Assembly (NCBI GenBank): GCA_028687205.1
Contig: JAQUAP010000060.1
Location: forward strand, 1 to 7,244
Source: Candidatus Omnitrophota bacterium
GTDB lineage: Bacteria > Omnitrophota > Gorgyraeia > Gygaellales > Profunditerraquicolaceae
Length of the DNA stretch: 7,244 nucleotides
Direction of reading: 5' to 3'
Below, piece by piece: positions 4,179 through 7,244 of the stretch (within the stretch, counting starts at the first letter, position 1; every line of letters starts with the position of its first letter). The translations under genes were made by a program, and so were the position numbers. The notes beneath the pieces were generated by a model. It saw only the letters and a program-made list of their open reading frames with translations. It did not search any database and had not been told where the DNA came from.

Positions 4179-4484
4179 CGCGGGGTGGAGCAGCCTGGTA
4201 GCTCGCAAGGCTCAAATTAATGGGCTCTTCAGCCGGTAACGGTTGAAGGATAACCTGTCAAATTCGGTGAAGCCTTTGATTCTTAATAAAGGTAATACCG
4301 AGCCAAGTCCGTCAAGATTTATGGCGGGAAGGTGTAGAGACTAAACGGCAGGGGCCCGTCAAGAAAATTGGCGGGTCAAGATATAGTCCGGACTACGAAC
4401 TCTGATGTTTCATCAGGGGCAGCGCAAGCTGAAGTAGCAAGCATAACCTTGAGGTCGACTGTTCAAATCAGTCCCCCGCAACCA
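4179..4484 (+). tRNA. Initiator tRNA-fMet(CAU), split by a group I intron; exons 4179-4212 and 4442-4484
   Basis: The exons join to a 77-nt tRNA. Acceptor CGCGGGG pairs with CCCCGC and leaves C1 opposite A72, the bacterial initiator hallmark. The D arm is GAGC-AGCCTGGTA-GCTC with A11:U24, another initiator feature. The anticodon arm is CAAGG-CTCATAA-CCTTG with anticodon CAU, the variable loop is AGGTC, and the T arm is GACTG-TTCAAAT-CAGTC. Discriminator A and genomically encoded CCA end at 4484. The anticodon stem has only two of the usual three G-C pairs, with A29:U41 in place of G29:C41. The intron lies between U33 and C34. The junction is ambiguous by two bases in sequence (CA occurs on both sides) but is fixed by the group I rule of U before the 5' site and G at the intron end. 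The tRNA charges methionine, is formylated and starts translation. Confidence 0.95.
4213..4441 (+). ncRNA. Group I self-splicing intron (IC3-like) in tRNA-fMet
   Basis: 229 nt with a complete group I core. P1 pairs exon GGCU (4209-4212) with guide GGCU (4223-4226), placing the required U-G pair at the splice site. P2 is 4227-4248 with an 8-bp stem. P3 is CCTGTC (4254-4259) with GGCAGG (4347-4352). P4 is TCGGT (4264-4268) with ACCGA (4297-4301). P5 is CCTTT (4273-4277) with AAAGG. P6 carries a hairpin at 4309-4327. P7 is built from GTAGAGACTAAA (4334-4345) and GATATAGTCC (near 4380-4389), and P8 is 4355-4375. The P9 region has an 8-bp stem (4400-4418) and a GCAA tetraloop hairpin (4420-4431). 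The terminal G is 4441. Core strings such as GTCAAATTCGG, CCGAGCCAAG and GGTGTAGAGACTA match the bacterial tRNA introns typified by Azoarcus tRNA-Ile. No endonuclease reading frame exists. Confidence 0.96.
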
Positions 4485-4492
4485 ATATTATT

Positions 4493-4509
4493 GCCTCTCA
4501 GAGAGAGGC
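4493..4509 (+). other. Short hairpin 3' of the tRNA
   Basis: GCCTCTC (4493-4499) pairs with GAGAGGC (4503-4509) around an AGA loop, eight bases after the CCA end. It is probably part of the tRNA 3' trailer removed by nucleases. Confidence 0.5.
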
Positions 4510-4522
4510 CAATACACAAAGT

Positions 4523-4548
4523 GCCGCAGCCCAAAAATTATGTGCGGC
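4523..4548 (+). other. Second trailer hairpin
   Basis: GCCGCA (4523-4528) pairs with TGCGGC (4543-4548) around a 14-nt AT-rich loop. With the preceding hairpin it fills the trailer between the tRNA and its terminator. No gene fits here. Confidence 0.4.
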
Positions 4549-4556
4549 CAACCAAT

Positions 4557-4586
4557 AAAGCCCGTCAAATAATTGGCGGGCTTTTT
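4557..4586 (+). terminator. Intrinsic terminator of the tRNA-fMet unit
   Basis: AAAGCCCGTCAA (4557-4568), loop ATAA, and TTGGCGGGCTTT (4573-4584) form a 12-bp stem with one G-U pair, running into TTTTT (4582-4586). The inner part of the stem (4561-4580) closely resembles hairpins P6 and P8 of the upstream intron. Confidence 0.88.
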
Positions 4587-4594
4587 ATTGAATA

Positions 4595-4603
4595 TGGTAT
4601 AAT
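4595..4603 (+). promoter_or_regulatory. Extended -10 promoter of the phosphoribosyltransferase gene
   Basis: TGG directly before TATAAT (4598-4603) gives an extended -10 (TGnTATAAT). The -35 region falls inside the terminator hairpin and has no consensus hexamer. Start near 4610 would leave only about 15 nt of leader before the ATG at 4625. Confidence 0.6.
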
Positions 4604-4624
4604 TAATCTAACTATACTAAAAAA

Positions 4625-5272
4625 ATGTTTAGAGACAGAGAAGACGCAGGGGAAAAATTAGCCAGGGCTTTAAAAAATTATAAGGACAAGGGAGCCCTTG
4701 TTTTGGCCATACCCAGGGGCGGGGTTGTGGTAGGCTACGAAGTAGCCAAATACCTCAATGCCGATTTTTCAATTATCATATCCAGAAAATTGCCTTTTCC
4801 GGGTAATCCTGAATTTGGGTTCGGCGCGATTGCCGAAGACGGGAGCTTATTTATTCTCGGCGAATACGAGGAATTACTCCCGCGGGGATTGGTTGACAAG
4901 ATAGCCCAGGAGCAGAAAGCAGAAATTACCCGGCGCATATTAGCCCTGCGTAAAGGAGAGGGCCTGCCCGAGATTAAAGACAGGACAGTGATCATCGTAG
5001 ACGACGGTATTGCCATGGGCTCTACTTTACAGGCAGCGGTAGCCTTATGTAAAAACAGAAAAGCGCAAAAGATTATCGCCGCCAGCCCTATTTCGGGAGA
5101 AGGGATGGAAAAGGAACTGGCGGAGATTGTTGACGAAGTGGTGATTTTGGAAAAACCGCCGTTATTTCGCGCGGTTGCTCAAGGCTATCAAGATTGGCAT
5201 GATGTGCCCGATGAGGAAGTTGTAGAGATAATTAAAAAGTGGAAGACGCGTGAAAAAGACCTGGAAGTTTAA
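4625..5272 (+). CDS. Phosphoribosyltransferase-domain protein
   Basis: 215 residues of the type I PRTase fold. The N-terminus MFRDREDAGEKLARAL is typical of a large group of uncharacterised predicted phosphoribosyltransferases. Further landmarks are AIPRGGVVVGYEVA (28-41), the flexible-loop region SRKLPFPGNPEFGFGAIAEDG (53-73), and the PRPP-binding signature VIIVDDGIAMGST (122-134) with its acidic pair Asp126-Asp127. In this fold that signature binds the ribose phosphate of PRPP or a nucleotide; the actual substrate of this group is not established. The protein has no membrane segment and is likely cytoplasmic. The ATG lies about 22 nt after an extended -10 and has no Shine-Dalgarno sequence (only an A-rich CTAAAAAA), so initiation is nearly leaderless. 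The 3' end overlaps the next gene's GTG start by 23 nt, suggesting coupled expression. Confidence 0.85.
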   Translation: MFRDREDAGEKLARALKNYKDKGALVLAIPRGGVVVGYEVAKYLNADFSIIISRKLPFPGNPEFGFGAIAEDGSLFILGEYEELLPRGLVDKIAQEQKAEITRRILALRKGEGLPEIKDRTVIIVDDGIAMGSTLQAAVALCKNRKAQKIIAASPISGEGMEKELAEIVDEVVILEKPPLFRAVAQGYQDWHDVPDEEVVEIIKKWKTREKDLEV

Positions 5273-7244
5273 AAGAGCTTTAGGCACATTTGAGTTTCCC
5301 GAAGCAGACAAAATCAGGAGCCTTTATTTTCCGCTTTGTAATGAAGTTTTAATGTCTTCTGTGTCGCCGGACCTGCACGGCGATATTAAAGCTGGGCAGG
5401 ATTCTTTCCTCTTAGAGCCGGTCTCGCGCGTAAACCTTAGTTCTTTACGTTCCTCAAGGAATTTCTGGGTATATATTAACCGGGATAAAACCTGGTCGGC
5501 AACGGGAGTTTCCAAAAATTTAAAACAGATTAAAGCAGACAGTTTTAACTTCCAGGCCGGCCTTCTCTGGCAGAAGGTTACGCGGGAAAATAAAAAAATA
5601 GGCTTAAGGGCGGAGATTCTTTCTTTTGTGCCGGCGGGTAATGACCCGGTAGAAATAATGCAGGTTAAGCTCACTAATGTCAGCTCCAAGAAAATAAAAT
5701 TCATCCCTACCGCAGCTATCCCGCTCTATGCCAGGAGCGCCGGCAATATCCGCGACCATCGCCAGGTAACCTCGCTATTGCAGCGCGTAACCTTAAATAA
5801 ATACGGCGTTGTCTTTAAGCCTACGCTTTCTTTTGACGAGTCAGGGCATAAGCCGAATAAAGAATATTATTTTGTCCTGGGCGTTGACGCTAAGGGCCAG
5901 GCCCCGCAATATATTTATCCGGCACAGGAGATGTTTTGTGGAGAGGCAGGAGATTTGGAAGCGCCGGAAGCGGTCCTGGATAATCTACTGCCCGGTAAAA
6001 CTTACCTTCAGGGCAGGGAGCCGATGGGGGCTTTGCGTTTTAAAAGCCGCGTGCTTAATGCCGGGAGCAGTTGTTCCTATAATATAATTATGGGCATTAG
6101 CCGGGATGCAAAAGAGATCAGCCGCTGTTTAAATAGATTTAATACCCGCCTGAAAATAGAAGCCGCGCTTCAGGAAACAAAATCCTTCTGGCAGAAGAAA
6201 TCCCGCAGCATTAATCTTTCCGTAGCCGATAGCGATTTTGAGCATTGGCTGAGCTGGGTGAATATTCAGCCGGTTTTAAGAAAAGTCTTCGGTTGTTCAT
6301 TCCTTCCTGATTTTGATTACGGTAAGGGCGGCCGCGGCTGGCGCGACCTTTGGCAGGATTGCTTAGGGCTACTATTAAACGACCCGCAAGAAGCGCGTAG
6401 TCTCCTCTTAAATAATTTTTCCGGAGTAAGGATTGACGGTTCTAACGCGACTATCGTGGGCAAAAAACCCGGCGAGTTCATTGCCGACCGCAATGATATC
6501 GCCAGAGTGTGGATGGACCACGGGGCCTGGCCGCTTATCACTACGGACCTTTATATCAACGAAACAGGGGATTTAGGTATTTTATTCAGAGAGGCAGCGT
6601 ATTTTAGCGACCAGCATATCTGGCGCTCACGCAGAATTAACCGCGCCTGGAATACGGCTAAACCCTGCAAAGGCTCAATTTTCGAGCACCTTCTTGTCCA
6701 GAACCTGACGCAGTTTTTTAACGTCGGCTCGCACAACCATATCCGCTTAGAGGGCGCAGACTGGAATGACGGCCTGGATATGGCCGGGGAGAATGGGGAG
6801 AGCGTAGCATTTAGCGCGATGTACGCCTGGAATTTAAGCAAGCTTGCCGAGTTACTATTAAGAACAGGAAAGAAAAAAATCCAGCTCGCCGGAGAGATAA
6901 GTATCCTTTTAAAACATTTTAATTATAACAATAAAAAAGAAAAACGTAAAATCCTTGAGCAATACTTTTCAAAAGCCGGAAAGCGCCTTTCAGGCAGGAA
7001 AATATATGTAGATGCGGCGGCTCTGGCGCGTAACCTCAAGATAAAATCTTTGTGGATGATGCAGCATATCCGTAAAAGCGAATGGCTAAAAGACGGATTT
7101 TTTAACGGCTATTACGATAACCGGAAGCGGCGCGTAGAAGGAAGAGTAAATGGCTTATTAAGGATGTGCCTGGCCTCCCAGGTGTTTCCGGTTATGTCCG
7201 GGGTCGCCGATAAGGGGCAGGTGAATGCAATCATAAAGAGCGTA
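5250..7244 (+). CDS. GH94/GH36-type glycoside phosphorylase-like protein (3' partial)
   Basis: Open from GTG 5250 to the window end, 665 codons without a stop. An in-frame TAA at 5229-5231 limits the start, and GGAAG (5241-5245) 4 nt before the GTG is a modest ribosome site. The N-terminal beta domain shows LYFPLCNEVLMSSVSPDLHGD (25-45), FLLEPVS and SSRNFWVY, typical of the cellobiose phosphorylase-like group. The (alpha/alpha)6 catalytic part has GGRGWRDLWQDCLGLL (Arg365, Asp366, Asp370), then EGADWNDGLDM with the DWND motif at 504-507, whose second Asp is the likely general acid by analogy with GH94, and FFNGYYDN and RRVEG further on. GH94 enzymes cleave beta-linked disaccharides with phosphate to give a sugar 1-phosphate and a free sugar. 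Disaccharide specificity cannot be read here, and a related hydrolase or transferase is possible. No signal peptide, so cytoplasmic. It overlaps the phosphoribosyltransferase gene. A C-terminal part, perhaps 150-250 residues, lies beyond the window. Confidence 0.82.
   Translation, partial: MKKTWKFKRALGTFEFPEADKIRSLYFPLCNEVLMSSVSPDLHGDIKAGQDSFLLEPVSRVNLSSLRSSRNFWVYINRDKTWSATGVSKNLKQIKADSFNFQAGLLWQKVTRENKKIGLRAEILSFVPAGNDPVEIMQVKLTNVSSKKIKFIPTAAIPLYARSAGNIRDHRQVTSLLQRVTLNKYGVVFKPTLSFDESGHKPNKEYYFVLGVDAKGQAPQYIYPAQEMFCGEAGDLEAPEAVLDNLLPGKTYLQGREPMGALRFKSRVLNAGSSCSYNIIMGISRDAKEISRCLNRFNTRLKIEAALQETKSFWQKKSRSINLSVADSDFEHWLSWVNIQPVLRKVFGCSFLPDFDYGKGGRGWRDLWQDCLGLLLNDPQEARSLLLNNFSGVRIDGSNATIVGKKPGEFIADRNDIARVWMDHGAWPLITTDLYINETGDLGILFREAAYFSDQHIWRSRRINRAWNTAKPCKGSIFEHLLVQNLTQFFNVGSHNHIRLEGADWNDGLDMAGENGESVAFSAMYAWNLSKLAELLLRTGKKKIQLAGEISILLKHFNYNNKKEKRKILEQYFSKAGKRLSGRKIYVDAAALARNLKIKSLWMMQHIRKSEWLKDGFFNGYYDNRKRRVEGRVNGLLRMCLASQVFPVMSGVADKGQVNAIIKSV

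Noticed and set aside
4111..4239. Small 42-residue frame (MVRRIGIIP...GWSSLVARKA...) running through the leader and tRNA 5' exon
   Set aside because: The GWSSLVAR stretch is simply the tRNA D-arm read as protein; the frame ends inside the intron, and the AGGAGG lies downstream of its ATG.
4213..4441. Possible homing endonuclease gene within the intron
   Set aside because: The intron is only 229 nt and nearly all of it pairs in core helices; no LAGLIDADG, GIY-YIG or HNH frame is present.
4179..4484. Elongator tRNA-Met or tRNA-Ile2 (CAU) instead of the initiator
   Set aside because: C1-A72 mismatch and A11:U24 are initiator features; elongator CAU tRNAs have a paired 1:72 position.
4368..4661. 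97-codon plus-strand reading frame across the intron 3' half, the tRNA 3' exon and the terminator
   Set aside because: It overlaps a well-supported group I core, tRNA arms and a terminator, has no ribosome site and no recognisable protein features.

Overview
The window looks like a chromosomal segment from an uncultivated bacterium, most plausibly Omnitrophota (candidate division OP3) or a relative. That assignment is inference. It rests on the style of the secreted proteins (a signal peptide followed by a TYYPSPYG segment, then NVGIGTTSP repeats), on short dispersed repeats of the GGGGACGGTTC type, and on a GH94-like phosphorylase of a form I associate with such genomes. No rRNA or other decisive marker is present.

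Left part (1-2371), accessory in character. The 3' end of a gene for a surface or fibre-like protein with a C-terminal S74-type self-cleaving chaperone domain is followed by an intrinsic terminator built from a 15-bp inverted repeat. Next comes a reverse-strand relic of an XRE-type regulator gene whose promoter and palindromic operator survive although the gene is cut off after about 19 codons. Then come a secreted protein with two GIGTTSP repeats and a C1q-like C-terminal domain, a cluster of short repeats (a 27-bp element also found before this gene, a 19-bp tandem duplication, a REP-like fragment), and a stand-alone ORF6N-domain protein.

Middle part (2372-4624), housekeeping. Two large hairpins/palindromes lead into a near-consensus sigma70 promoter driving eno (enolase), immediately followed by an ftsB/divIC-like gene. 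Downstream is the most striking feature: an initiator tRNA-fMet(CAU) gene split by a compact 229-nt group I intron (IC3-like core) in its anticodon loop, between U33 and C34. The intron has no room for a homing endonuclease. The mature 77-nt tRNA encodes its own CCA, and the unit ends at a strong intrinsic terminator.

Right part (4625-7244). A phosphoribosyltransferase-domain protein, apparently transcribed from an extended -10 promoter with a very short leader lacking a Shine-Dalgarno sequence, overlaps by 23 nt the GTG start of a GH94/GH36-type glycoside phosphorylase gene that runs off the window. Enolase and the putative phosphorylase point to sugar metabolism. The intron-bearing initiator tRNA would place translation initiation under the control of RNA self-splicing.
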